Assembly (NCBI GenBank): GCA_035196065.1 | Contig: CP136575.1 | Span: 1,331,001-1,395,000, forward strand | Length of the DNA stretch: 64,000 bases | Source: Sphingobium sp. | GTDB lineage: Bacteria > Pseudomonadota > Alphaproteobacteria > Sphingomonadales > Sphingomonadaceae | Direction of reading: 5' to 3' | Shown: piece by piece, positions 16,291-24,444 of the stretch | Numbering within the stretch: the first letter of the stretch is position 1 | How the letters are laid out: the number at the start of each line of letters is the position of its first letter | Position numbers and translations under genes: made by a program | The notes under the pieces: generated by a model | The model's input: the letters and a program-made list of their open reading frames with translations, nothing else | The model's database searches: none | Told to the model about the DNA's origin: nothing

Positions 16291-17382
16291 ATGCAGGTTG
16301 AAGCTTATCGGTTCGGCGAATTCCGGCTTGATCCTGCCAACCGGACGGTCAGCCGTGCCGGCGAACAGATCGATCTCTCTGGACGTTATTTTGATGCGCT
16401 GGCTCTTTTGGTGGCCGAGCCGGGGCAGTTGATCGCCAAGGAACGTTTCTTTGATGAGGTCTGGCACGGGGTTCCGGTAACCGATGAAGCCTTGACCCAG
16501 TGCATCAAGGAACTGCGTAAAGCGCTGGGCGATAATGCCGGAAGTCCCGATTTCATCCAGACCGTTCCCAAATATGGCTATCGCTTTGTAGCCGTTGTCG
16601 AAAGGGCGTTCGACGCACCCCTTTTTGCAATCGCAACCGCGGGCAGATTAACGCCGTTGCAACGGTTTTTGGTGACGGGACTTGCGGGAATGGCAGGCGG
16701 CGCAGTCGCAGGCTTTGTCGGCGGTTTGATCTACGGTTTTGCCGCTGCTGCCAATGTTGCTGCCGGTAGCGCGGCTTTATCAAGTTTTGTGATTTTGTGG
16801 CTTCTGACATTGCTGCTCGCCACATTGGGCGGCGCAGGGGTGGGCTTTGGCATTGCCGCGGCACGGCATTTTGCCGGCAGCGGTTGGGCCAGCGATCTGG
16901 CAGGAGGTGCCTTGGGAGGAATAATCCTCGGCGGCTTGGCCCGCCTGTTGGGGCATGATGCCTTCATTTTGTTATTCGGATCGGCACCGACGCATTTTAC
17001 CGGCGCCTTTGAAGGTGCACTTCTCGGCGCCGCGGCAGCGGTGGCGGTCCGTTTTTCGCAGTTACTGTCGTTCCGCCGCGGGCTGTTTCTCGCGCTGGTC
17101 ATTGGTCAGCTTGCAGGTTTGGCAATCATTCTTGCTGGAGGACATCTTCTCAGCGGCAGTCTGACAGCATTGGCAAAGCAGTTTCCACAGGCTCGGCTGC
17201 GGCTGGATGGCATGGGTGCGCTTTTCGGGGAGGCCGGGCTTGGCCCTGTCACCCAAGCCGTGACGACAGCGGCGGAGGCCGGGCTGTTCTGCCTTGCGGT
17301 CGCTGCGGCTTTGACCCTTGCGGGCCGCCATTTCGCGTTGGTCGAAAATCGGCGTGATGCTCATCCAAAAGCATTGGCTTGA
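16291..17382 (+). CDS. Membrane-integrated winged-helix (OmpR/CadC-type) transcriptional regulator
   Basis: 363 residues. Residues 1-105 form an OmpR/PhoB-type winged-helix DNA-binding domain (YRFGEFRLDPANRTVSRAG; then GRYFDALALLVAEPGQLI; LTQCIKELRKALGD and IQTVPKYGYRFVA, the wing). No receiver domain precedes it, so this is a one-component regulator of the CadC/ToxR kind. The rest, about 128-350, is strongly hydrophobic and Gly/Ala-rich with around seven membrane segments and no large periplasmic sensor domain. Binding targets and signal are unknown; the adjacent divergent membrane genes and the peptidase downstream are candidates. Confidence 0.8.
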   Translation: MQVEAYRFGEFRLDPANRTVSRAGEQIDLSGRYFDALALLVAEPGQLIAKERFFDEVWHGVPVTDEALTQCIKELRKALGDNAGSPDFIQTVPKYGYRFVAVVERAFDAPLFAIATAGRLTPLQRFLVTGLAGMAGGAVAGFVGGLIYGFAAAANVAAGSAALSSFVILWLLTLLLATLGGAGVGFGIAAARHFAGSGWASDLAGGALGGIILGGLARLLGHDAFILLFGSAPTHFTGAFEGALLGAAAAVAVRFSQLLSFRRGLFLALVIGQLAGLAIILAGGHLLSGSLTALAKQFPQARLRLDGMGALFGEAGLGPVTQAVTTAAEAGLFCLAVAAALTLAGRHFALVENRRDAHPKALA

Positions 17383-17443
17383 TCCTCCTGACGCATTAGG
17401 CAGTCCTCCTGTTTGATTGCATCGAAGAGAGGTTGATGCCCCC

Positions 17444-19672
17444 ATGCGTTTCACTTTGTTGCTTGGCGTTGCTGCCATGACCTTGGCGCCTGCCGCTTAT
17501 GCCGGCGAAACCGCTGCGACACCCGCGGCGCAGCTGGCCTATCCGGGAACCCGCAAGGTTGATCTGGTAGAAGAACAGTTTGGTGTGAAGGTCGCTGACC
17601 CTTATCGCTGGCTGGAGGATGACGTCCGCAACAGCAAGGATGTCGCCGATTGGGTTGCCGCGCAAAAGGCCGTCGCGGATGGCTATCTGGATAGCATGCC
17701 GGGTAAGGAAGCGCTGGCTGCAAAGATGAAGGCACTGTTCAACTATGAACGGTACAGCCTGCCGGAAAAAGCGGGTGGCTATTATTTCTTTACGAAGAAT
17801 GATGGGCTGCAGAACCAGTCGGTGCTCTATGTGCGCAAGGGGCTTAAGGGTGCCGACCGCATCCTGATCGACCCGAACACATGGGCCAAGGATGGGGCGA
17901 CCGCGCTTGATGCCTGGGTGCCATCGCAGAATGGAAAGCTGCTTGCTTATTCGATCCAGGATGGCGGGTCGGACTGGCGGACGATCCGCGTGCTGGATGT
18001 TGCAACCGGCAAACCGGTTGGCGATGACATCAAATGGGCAAAGTTCACCAATATCGCCTGGGTCGGTAATGAAGGCTTCCTCTATTCGCGCTTTGCCGAA
18101 CCAAAGGAGGGCCAAGCGTTCCAACAGCTGAATTTCAACCAGACGGTCTATTTCCACAAGATCGGCACGGCGCAGAGCGAGGATCAGCTGGTCTATGCGA
18201 CGCCAGACCGAAAGGAGTTGGGGCATTCGGCGCAAGTAACGCAAGATGGGCGCTGGGTGCTGCTGACCAGTTCGTCGGGGACCGACGAGAAATATGAGCT
18301 CAACCTGATTCCGCTCGGCAAGAAACGCGAATGGAAGGCACAGTCGCTGGTCGCCGGGTTGGACTATGACTGGCAACTGGTCGAGGGCATTGGCGACACG
18401 CTCTATTTCGTCACCAACAAGGGCGCACCCAAGCTGAAAGTGGTCAAGGCCAACCTGAAATCGCGGGTGCTGAACCGCGTTGCATGCGAAGATATGTCCG
18501 ATCCCAACAATGTTTGCATGGGTGAGGCATATGAATTTACCGATGTCATCCCCGAACGGGCCGAAACCCTCGCCAGTGCGCAGATTGTCGGTGACCGGCT
18601 GGTGCTGTCCTATCTGAAGGACGCGGCGTCGATGGCGCTGATGACCGACTTGAACGGCAAACCGGTGCAGCAGATCAGCCTCAACAGCATCGGCACAGCC
18701 TCAGGCTTTTCGGGCAAGCCGGGCGATTCCGAAACCTTCTACGCTTTTTCCAGCTTTAACCAGCCGGGGGCGATTTACCGTTTCGATTCGCGCACAGGCA
18801 AATCGACGCCCTTTGCGCTGCCTAAGCTCGCCTTCAAGCCAGAGGATGTTACGCTCACCCAAATATTCTATCCCAGCAAGGATGGTACAAAAATCCCGAT
18901 GTTCATCGTCCACAAAAAGGGACTGGATATCAGCAAGGGCGCGCCGACCTTGCTCTATGCTTATGGCGGGTTTAACATCTCTTCGCTGCCGGGTTACAGC
19001 CCGACGCGGATGGCGTGGATCCAGTCGGGCGGCGTATTTGCGCTCGCCAATATCCGCGGCGGCGGCGAATATGGCAAACCGTGGCACGATGCCGGGCGAC
19101 TGCTCAACAAGCAGAATGTCTTTGATGATTTCATCGCAGCAGGCGAATATCTGGTGCAGCAAGGCATCACCACCAAGGACAAGCTGGCGATCGAAGGCCG
19201 TTCCAATGGCGGGCTCTTGGTCGGCGCGGTCGTCAACCAGCGGCCTGATCTGTTCGCCGCCGGCCATGCCGCGGTAGGCGTGATGGACATGTTGCGTTTC
19301 GACCGTTTCACCGCGGGCCGTTACTGGGTCGACGATTATGGCTATCCAAATAAGGAAGCCGATTTCCGCAATCTTTTGACCTATTCGCCCTATCACAACA
19401 TCAAGTCGGGCGTGAATTATCCGGCGGTGATCGTATCGACTGCTGACACCGATGACCGCGTGGTGCCGGGGCATAGCTTCAAATATACCGCAGCCTTGCA
19501 GGCAGCGGATACCGGCAGCAAGCCGAAAATCATCCGCATCGAAAGCCGGGCTGGTCATGGCAGCGGCAAGCCGACAGACAAGCTGATTGAGGAATATAGC
19601 GAAATTTACGCCTTCCTCGCAAAATGGACGGGGCTTGATTTGGCGGCCGATGATAAGGTGAAGGTCAACTGA
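17444..19672 (+). CDS. Secreted prolyl oligopeptidase (S9A family)
   Basis: 742 residues from ATG 17444, which starts a clean signal peptide (MRFTLLLGVAAMTLAPAAYA). The enzyme should cleave short proline-containing peptides in the periplasm. After a beta-propeller region (about 40-430) comes the alpha/beta-hydrolase domain with GRSNGGLLVG (S587), DTDDRVVPGHSFKY (D670) and RAGHGSGKPTDK (H705), the full catalytic triad. YRWLEDD and ANIRGGGEYG are also family motifs. A start upstream at a TTG would add ten residues before the signal peptide and is less likely. Confidence 0.94.
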   Translation: MRFTLLLGVAAMTLAPAAYAGETAATPAAQLAYPGTRKVDLVEEQFGVKVADPYRWLEDDVRNSKDVADWVAAQKAVADGYLDSMPGKEALAAKMKALFNYERYSLPEKAGGYYFFTKNDGLQNQSVLYVRKGLKGADRILIDPNTWAKDGATALDAWVPSQNGKLLAYSIQDGGSDWRTIRVLDVATGKPVGDDIKWAKFTNIAWVGNEGFLYSRFAEPKEGQAFQQLNFNQTVYFHKIGTAQSEDQLVYATPDRKELGHSAQVTQDGRWVLLTSSSGTDEKYELNLIPLGKKREWKAQSLVAGLDYDWQLVEGIGDTLYFVTNKGAPKLKVVKANLKSRVLNRVACEDMSDPNNVCMGEAYEFTDVIPERAETLASAQIVGDRLVLSYLKDAASMALMTDLNGKPVQQISLNSIGTASGFSGKPGDSETFYAFSSFNQPGAIYRFDSRTGKSTPFALPKLAFKPEDVTLTQIFYPSKDGTKIPMFIVHKKGLDISKGAPTLLYAYGGFNISSLPGYSPTRMAWIQSGGVFALANIRGGGEYGKPWHDAGRLLNKQNVFDDFIAAGEYLVQQGITTKDKLAIEGRSNGGLLVGAVVNQRPDLFAAGHAAVGVMDMLRFDRFTAGRYWVDDYGYPNKEADFRNLLTYSPYHNIKSGVNYPAVIVSTADTDDRVVPGHSFKYTAALQAADTGSKPKIIRIESRAGHGSGKPTDKLIEEYSEIYAFLAKWTGLDLAADDKVKVN

Positions 19673-19709
19673 TTTAGCCGGTAGGGCGGTGTTTCAAACG
19701 GGGGATATT

Positions 19710-21503
19710 ATGGGTGCGGGTTTAAGGTCGCGGCAGGCAATTGCCGCCGCCGCGCTGTTGCTTGGCGGTGCGGGCAGCGTTGGTGCTGCGCAGGATGCAG
19801 TGGTGGCGCAGGGAGAAGGAGCGGTGCTGTCGCCTCCGCCGCCTGCTATGGCGATGCCACCATCGCTGACACCTGTGGAACCTGAACCCAAGGATTATGG
19901 CCCGCCCCCTGAGGCGAAGCCCATGGATCTTACCGATCCGAAAGTGCGCAAGCAGTTGAAAAAGGATCGCCGCGCGGCGCTGGCAAGCTGTTTCGGACTG
20001 CCATCGCGTTTGCCGGCGTCCAATCAAAAGGCGCTGGAAGCGTGCGACAAGCTCCTCGCTGTAACGGCCGATGAAGACGATGATTGGGATATGCGCGCCC
20101 GGCTTTTGCAACGGCGCGCGGTCTATCTCATTGCGCTCAAGGATCTTGATCAGGCAATCGCCGATCTCTCTGCGTCGGATGCAATCGGAGCAGCAGCAGC
20201 CGATCCGCTGTTCGACGGCGGCATTGCTATCGGCAATGGTATGTTGCGCGCAATTGCGTTGGGGCGCAGCGACAAGATTGAAGCGGCCAATGCGGAGCTG
20301 GACAGGATTGCTGTAATACGGCCACATGCAATCGCGCTGGGCGGGGCGATCGATCGTATCCGATTCCATTTCAGCAAGGATATTGACGCGATGCTGGCGC
20401 GCAATGCCGGCAAGGTGCGTTGGCAGCCTGATGTGATGCGGTTAATTGTGCCGCTCTATATCTGGCGCGGCAACCTTGAGGCGGCGAGCCGTTTTGCAGA
20501 CGAAGTCTCACTGATCGATCCCAAACCGCAAAGCGGATGGGTGATGAGCGGGACGGGCGGCCTGGGCAGCGATGTTCAGAAGAAAATCGAACTCGATATG
20601 CAGCGCGCCTATATTTGGTCGGGGCTGGGGCAAAGCGGAAAGGGCGTAAGCCTGATTACAGATGCCCGCGCCGATGTGACCGAATTCGTCGGGGAAGCTC
20701 CGGTTGCGCTGAAAGGCGAGAAAATCTCCAAAGGGAAATTGCGCGATTATGAAGCGCGCAAGGCAAAGGGCGCGCAGCTTTCGGATCTGATCGGCCGATG
20801 GGAAAAGGCGATTGCACTGCGTGCAGATGCGCTGACCAAGTTCGCCGAGGAATTGACCGAACGTGATAGCACCGCGCTTGGCGTGGGTACTGTTGCCGGG
20901 ATCGATATCATGCGCCAACTGAAGTTCAGGGGCGCAGACGAAGGTGCCGAGGTTGCCAAACTGATCAAGAATCTTGACGAGGCAATCGCCAATGACCTGT
21001 TCCGGATTGAAAATGCCGATCTCTCGAGGATGTTGCCCGAGGCGGAATATCTGAAAGATGTGCCCAATTTCGGTTGGGGCGGCAGTGAATGGCTGTTCGG
21101 CAATGGTAAGGGCTATTCGCAGGCGCGTGAAAAGGGCAGCGACATTAGCACGGTCCGCTTTGGCACGTTTAGCGGCACCGGCCCGATGGCTGACGAATTG
21201 GCGCTGCTGGCGGCGGCGCAATATACCGAGAAGGAAGGCAAGGACAGTTTCATCCTGCTCGCGCGCCGGTCGATCAAGCGGACGCAGACGATCAGCTATG
21301 GTTATGGCTGGGGTGGCAATGCCATGGATGCCGGTTTTGAATCGCAGCTGCGGATCGTGATGCTCGACAGTGCAAACCTGCCTGCGGAATGGGCCGCCAA
21401 AAAGAGCCGACTGATCAGCGTGAAAGAGGTGCGCGATGCGTTGAAACCGGGCTATGATGCAATTGAGGCACGTAAGGCGGCGGCGAAGGCAGCAAAAAAA
21501 TAG
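19710..21503 (+). CDS. Periplasmic TPR-like protein of unknown function
   Basis: 597 residues from ATG 19710 (preceded by ACGGGGGA); a GTG seven codons earlier is less likely. A signal peptide (residues about 10-29, AIAAAALLLGGAGSVGAAQD) leads into a proline-rich linker (SPPPPAMAMPPSL). Residues about 90-260 are helical and look like tetratricopeptide repeats (RLLQRRAVYLIALKDLDQAI and ANAELDRIAVIRPHAIALGG). The C-terminal half has no recognised domain; it ends in a Lys/Ala-rich tail. It follows the peptidase by 37 bases and is probably in the same transcript. Function not known. Confidence 0.6.
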   Translation: MGAGLRSRQAIAAAALLLGGAGSVGAAQDAVVAQGEGAVLSPPPPAMAMPPSLTPVEPEPKDYGPPPEAKPMDLTDPKVRKQLKKDRRAALASCFGLPSRLPASNQKALEACDKLLAVTADEDDDWDMRARLLQRRAVYLIALKDLDQAIADLSASDAIGAAAADPLFDGGIAIGNGMLRAIALGRSDKIEAANAELDRIAVIRPHAIALGGAIDRIRFHFSKDIDAMLARNAGKVRWQPDVMRLIVPLYIWRGNLEAASRFADEVSLIDPKPQSGWVMSGTGGLGSDVQKKIELDMQRAYIWSGLGQSGKGVSLITDARADVTEFVGEAPVALKGEKISKGKLRDYEARKAKGAQLSDLIGRWEKAIALRADALTKFAEELTERDSTALGVGTVAGIDIMRQLKFRGADEGAEVAKLIKNLDEAIANDLFRIENADLSRMLPEAEYLKDVPNFGWGGSEWLFGNGKGYSQAREKGSDISTVRFGTFSGTGPMADELALLAAAQYTEKEGKDSFILLARRSIKRTQTISYGYGWGGNAMDAGFESQLRIVMLDSANLPAEWAAKKSRLISVKEVRDALKPGYDAIEARKAAAKAAKK

Positions 21504-21540
21504 GCTGACCTAGGTCGCTGGGGCAAGAGAGGACTTGGCG

Positions 21541-22197
21541 ATGCAAGATGATGCACAGGCATGGCAACCACGGCCGGCAAGCTGGTGGGAGCGGCATATG
21601 GTGCCGCGCCTGATCGGTTGCGCCTGTGCCCAGCCGCAGATCATGAAGGCGCGCAGCCGGATCGTTCCGCAAGCGTCGGGCGACGTGCTCGAACTAGGCT
21701 GTGGTGGCGGGATCAACATGGCCTTTTACGATGCCACGAAAATCACAAGCTTTGCAGGGGTCGATCCATCGGCTGCCTTGCTCGACCGCAGCCGTGAAGC
21801 GGCGCAGGCCAAGGGCATGGTCGCCGATATTCGGGGCGGTGTGGGTGAGGCGATCCCCTTTGCCGATGCCAGTTTCGATACAGTGCTTGTCACTTTCACC
21901 CTCTGTTCGGTCGATGATCAGCGGCAGGTCTTGTCTGAAATGCGCCGCGTGCTGCGCCCCGGTGGCAAGGCGCTGTTCCTGGAACATGGCCGCGCCCCCG
22001 ATGCGCCGGTGCAGACATGGCAGCGCCGCATCGAACCGGTCTGGAAGCGGATTGGCGGCAATTGCCACCTGACCCGCCCGATCACCGATGCCTATGCGGA
22101 TGCGGGCTTTGCCATTGCGGCATCGGAAAAGGGCTATATGCCCAAAACGCCCCGGCCGTTTGGCTGGATCGAATGGGGTGAGGCCCGGGTGGGTTAA
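21541..22197 (+). CDS. Class I SAM-dependent methyltransferase
   Basis: 218 residues from ATG 21541 (a TTG two codons earlier is possible). It has the Rossmann SAM-binding motif LELGCGGGINMAFY at about 50-63, the acidic post-motif FAGVDPSAALLDRS and motif IV FDTVLVTFTLCSVDD, then EMRRVLRPGGKALFLEHGRA, which resembles the UbiE/Methyltransf_11 group. Substrate unknown. It may act on a lipid or small molecule, and a lipid kinase gene follows, but this is weak context evidence. Confidence 0.85.
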   Translation: MQDDAQAWQPRPASWWERHMVPRLIGCACAQPQIMKARSRIVPQASGDVLELGCGGGINMAFYDATKITSFAGVDPSAALLDRSREAAQAKGMVADIRGGVGEAIPFADASFDTVLVTFTLCSVDDQRQVLSEMRRVLRPGGKALFLEHGRAPDAPVQTWQRRIEPVWKRIGGNCHLTRPITDAYADAGFAIAASEKGYMPKTPRPFGWIEWGEARVG

Positions 22198-22233
22198 CCT
22201 TATTTTTGCCGGTGGCGGCTACGCCTTCGGGCA

Positions 22234-23088
22234 ATGGTATCGCGACCGATCGTCCAGCTTGTATGCAACCCCGATGCGGGGGGCTATTCGTCCCGCCGGA
22301 TCGATGGGCTGCGTGCCGCTTGGGCTGCGCATGGCTTTGATACGCTGGTCTGCGAAAGTTCGCCGCGCAACGGTTTCACACTCGTTGATGATGTAGCGCG
22401 GATCTGCATAGCTGGCGGCGACGGCACGGTGCGCCATGTGCTAACCGATCCGGCGCTGCGCAATGCCGGCAAGCCCGTTGATATCTTCCCTGCTGGAACG
22501 ATCAACCTCGCGGCACGCGAATGGCGGACAAGCCGGCAGCCCGGACGTTTTGTCAAAAGAGCGATCAGGCGTGAACCGCGCCCCGTCTATCCCGGCACCG
22601 TCAATGGTACTGCATTTCTGGTATGCGCGAGTATCGGGCCCGATGCGCGCGCGGTGGCGAATGTCTCGCTTGCGCTCAAGAAACATATTGGCCGTCTGGC
22701 CTATGGCGCATCGATGATACGCAGCTGGCTGAACTGGCAACGACCGCAACTGAACGTCGAGGTCGATGGCGAGACGGTAATTTGCGAGGCAGTGTATATC
22801 GCCAAAGGGCGTTTCTACGCCGGGCCATGGAGCTTTGCGCCCGATGCGCGCCTCGACTCGCCGTTGCTTCATGTCGTGGCGCTGCGCCGTGCGCGGCGGC
22901 GCGATTATTTGGCGTTCGTGCTGGCCATGGTGCTAGGGCGACCCTCGGCAATGGCAAATATATGCTGCCTGCAGGGGCGCAATGTCTGCGTCGAAAGCGA
23001 CCAGGAAGAGCTTGTGCAGGTTGATGGTGATATCGCCGCGTCGCTGCCTGCCAGATTTCAGGTGAGCGGTGCTCCGATACTCGCCTGA
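22234..23088 (+). CDS. Diacylglycerol kinase-like lipid kinase
   Basis: 284 residues. The catalytic domain of the DAGK/sphingosine kinase family is seen: NPDAGGYSSRRI near residue 12, the nucleotide motif CIAGGDGTVRHVL (GGDGT at 61-65) and PAGTINLAAREW in place of the usual PxGTxN. The second half is the beta-rich C-terminal domain (VDGETVICEAVYIAKGRFYA). It should phosphorylate a lipid hydroxyl with ATP at the inner membrane; the substrate cannot be told from sequence. 36 bases downstream of the methyltransferase. Confidence 0.85.
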   Translation: MVSRPIVQLVCNPDAGGYSSRRIDGLRAAWAAHGFDTLVCESSPRNGFTLVDDVARICIAGGDGTVRHVLTDPALRNAGKPVDIFPAGTINLAAREWRTSRQPGRFVKRAIRREPRPVYPGTVNGTAFLVCASIGPDARAVANVSLALKKHIGRLAYGASMIRSWLNWQRPQLNVEVDGETVICEAVYIAKGRFYAGPWSFAPDARLDSPLLHVVALRRARRRDYLAFVLAMVLGRPSAMANICCLQGRNVCVESDQEELVQVDGDIAASLPARFQVSGAPILA

Positions 23089-23096
23089 CTTGGCAA

Positions 23097-23128
23097 TTGT
23101 TCATGCAAACGGCAATTTTTATGAACAA
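23097..23128. promoter_or_regulatory. Dyad between lipid kinase and secreted protein gene
   Basis: TTGTTCAT (23097-23104) and ATGAACAA (23121-23128) are perfect inverted repeats around 16 bases; GGCAATT also appears twice within the same segment (23092-23098 and 23111-23117). This could be an operator for the gene that starts at 23224 or a weak end-of-transcript stem for the kinase. A second hairpin, GCGGGA with TCCCGC (23188-23203), lies just before the Shine-Dalgarno sequence. Confidence 0.35.
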
Positions 23129-23223
23129 TAGCTGACAAGTCGATTCAGCAAAGCATCAGGTCGAATCGCATAATCCTCCTTTTGACGGCGGGAATAATCC
23201 CGCTGCCGTTCAGGAGAAGACAG

Positions 23224-23757
23224 ATGAGCTTTTTGACCAAAAGCGTGCTTGGCGCAGGTGCTGCAGCAGCCATGGTCTCGCTCGCCGCCCCTGCGCAGGC
23301 GCGCGATCGCTATCGCGACAATGACGGGATCAGCGCGGGTGAAGTTATTGCCGGGGCGCTGGTGATTGGCGGCCTTGCCGCGATCCTTTCAAGCGGCGAC
23401 GATGACTATCGTGGCCGTGATCGCGACGATCGCTATGACCGCGGTCGCTATAATGGCGGCTATGATTACAACTATAGCCGGGGTGGCAGCCGTGCTGCGG
23501 TGAACCAGTGCGTCAATGCCGTTGAGCGTTGGGGCAGCCGTTACAGCCGTTCGGATGTGACGCGGATCTTCGATATCGACCGCACCCGTTATGGCTATCG
23601 CGTTTCGGGCAATGTAGTCGTCAAGGATGGCTGGCGCGGGCGCGACCGTTATGACCGCGGCTATGATCGTGGTTACGACAAGGGCCGCTTTACCTGCTAT
23701 GTCGAACGTGGACGTGTGGTTGACGTCGATTATCGCGGGCTTGATCGCTGGCGCTAG
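23224..23757 (+). CDS. Secreted Arg/Asp/Tyr-rich protein A (paralogue 1)
   Basis: 177 residues from ATG 23224 with AGGAGA upstream. Signal peptide at 1-25 (cleavage after PAQA), a short hydrophobic glycine-rich segment ISAGEVIAGALVIGGLAAIL (about 35-56), then a strongly low-complexity region of Asp, Arg, Tyr and Gly (DDDYRGRDRDDRYDRGRYNG and similar). The folded part is probably the C-terminal block with two cysteines (AVNQCVNAVERWG and RFTCYVERGRVVDVDY). Paralogue of the next gene. Function unknown; a periplasmic or envelope role is inferred. Tandem on the same strand with that gene. Confidence 0.7.
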   Translation: MSFLTKSVLGAGAAAAMVSLAAPAQARDRYRDNDGISAGEVIAGALVIGGLAAILSSGDDDYRGRDRDDRYDRGRYNGGYDYNYSRGGSRAAVNQCVNAVERWGSRYSRSDVTRIFDIDRTRYGYRVSGNVVVKDGWRGRDRYDRGYDRGYDKGRFTCYVERGRVVDVDYRGLDRWR

Positions 23758-23792
23758 GGCCATGGGGCAGACCCACCATTGAATGACGCAGG

Positions 23793-23822
23793 ACGGTTCA
23801 GCCTGGCGACAGGCTGGACCGT
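23793..23822 (+). terminator. Long hairpin between the two secreted paralogues
   Basis: ACGGTTCAGCCTG (23793-23805) pairs with CAGGCTGGACCGT (23810-23822, one G-U pair) around GCGA, a 13-bp stem. No long T run follows, but GGGGTGTGACCCC (23840-23852) forms a second small stem just before the Shine-Dalgarno AGGAGG of the next gene. Could be a terminator, an mRNA-stability element or a leader structure. Confidence 0.5.
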
Positions 23823-23873
23823 TCATGGTGACAAAAAACGGGGTGTGACCCCTCCTTTGTGCAGGAGGTTTTA

Positions 23874-24401
23874 ATGAAAATGACGATCAAGGCCGCATTG
23901 GCCACTGGCTTGGCCGCTATGGTGGTGACAACGCCATTACCGGTTATGGCTGCAACCGGCGTGCGCGAACATGTGCGCGTCCAGCATGCAGGCATTGCCG
24001 ATGCCTCTGTTGCCGAATATCGCCGCCGCTATGGGCGCGACCGCCGGCTCGACGTTGATGCGGGTGATGTCATCCTTGGAATCGGGCTGATTGCAGCCAT
24101 TGCGGCGATTGCAGGATCGGCCAACAAGGATCGAGCGCCCCAACGGGATTATGACAACGATTATCGGGGCCGCGACACGGATGAGCGCCCGGAAAGCGAC
24201 CGTGACGATGTCAGCAGCGCGGTGCGCGCCTGTACCGATGCCGCAGAAGGTCGCGCCAATGATCGTGTTGACGAGATCGGATCGGTCGTGCGCGACGGCA
24301 ATGGCTGGCAGGTGACCGGCTCTGTTGGCGCAGACAATTTCACGTGCGAAGTGAATGATGGCCGGGTCGAAACGATCCGCTTCGGCGACCGCGAAATCTA
24401 G
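23874..24401 (+). CDS. Secreted protein B (paralogue 2)
   Basis: 175 residues from ATG 23874, which has a strong AGGAGG ten bases upstream. Signal peptide to about residue 31 (PLPVMAA), a hydrophobic segment (DVDAGDVILGIGLIAAIAAI near 60-80), a short charged stretch (DYDNDYRGRDTDERPESDRD) and a C-terminal block with two cysteines (SAVRACTDAAEG and NFTCEVNDGRVETIRFGD). It matches the order of protein A: (D/E)VIxGxxxI, DYRGRD, a first Cys, FTCxVxxGRVxxx. Divergence is high but the two are clear paralogues. No known family; the two conserved cysteines suggest a disulfide. Confidence 0.7.
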   Translation: MKMTIKAALATGLAAMVVTTPLPVMAATGVREHVRVQHAGIADASVAEYRRRYGRDRRLDVDAGDVILGIGLIAAIAAIAGSANKDRAPQRDYDNDYRGRDTDERPESDRDDVSSAVRACTDAAEGRANDRVDEIGSVVRDGNGWQVTGSVGADNFTCEVNDGRVETIRFGDREI

Positions 24402-24444
24402 GAAAAAAAGGCATGGCGGTGGGCCATTTCCGCCGCCGCCCGTT

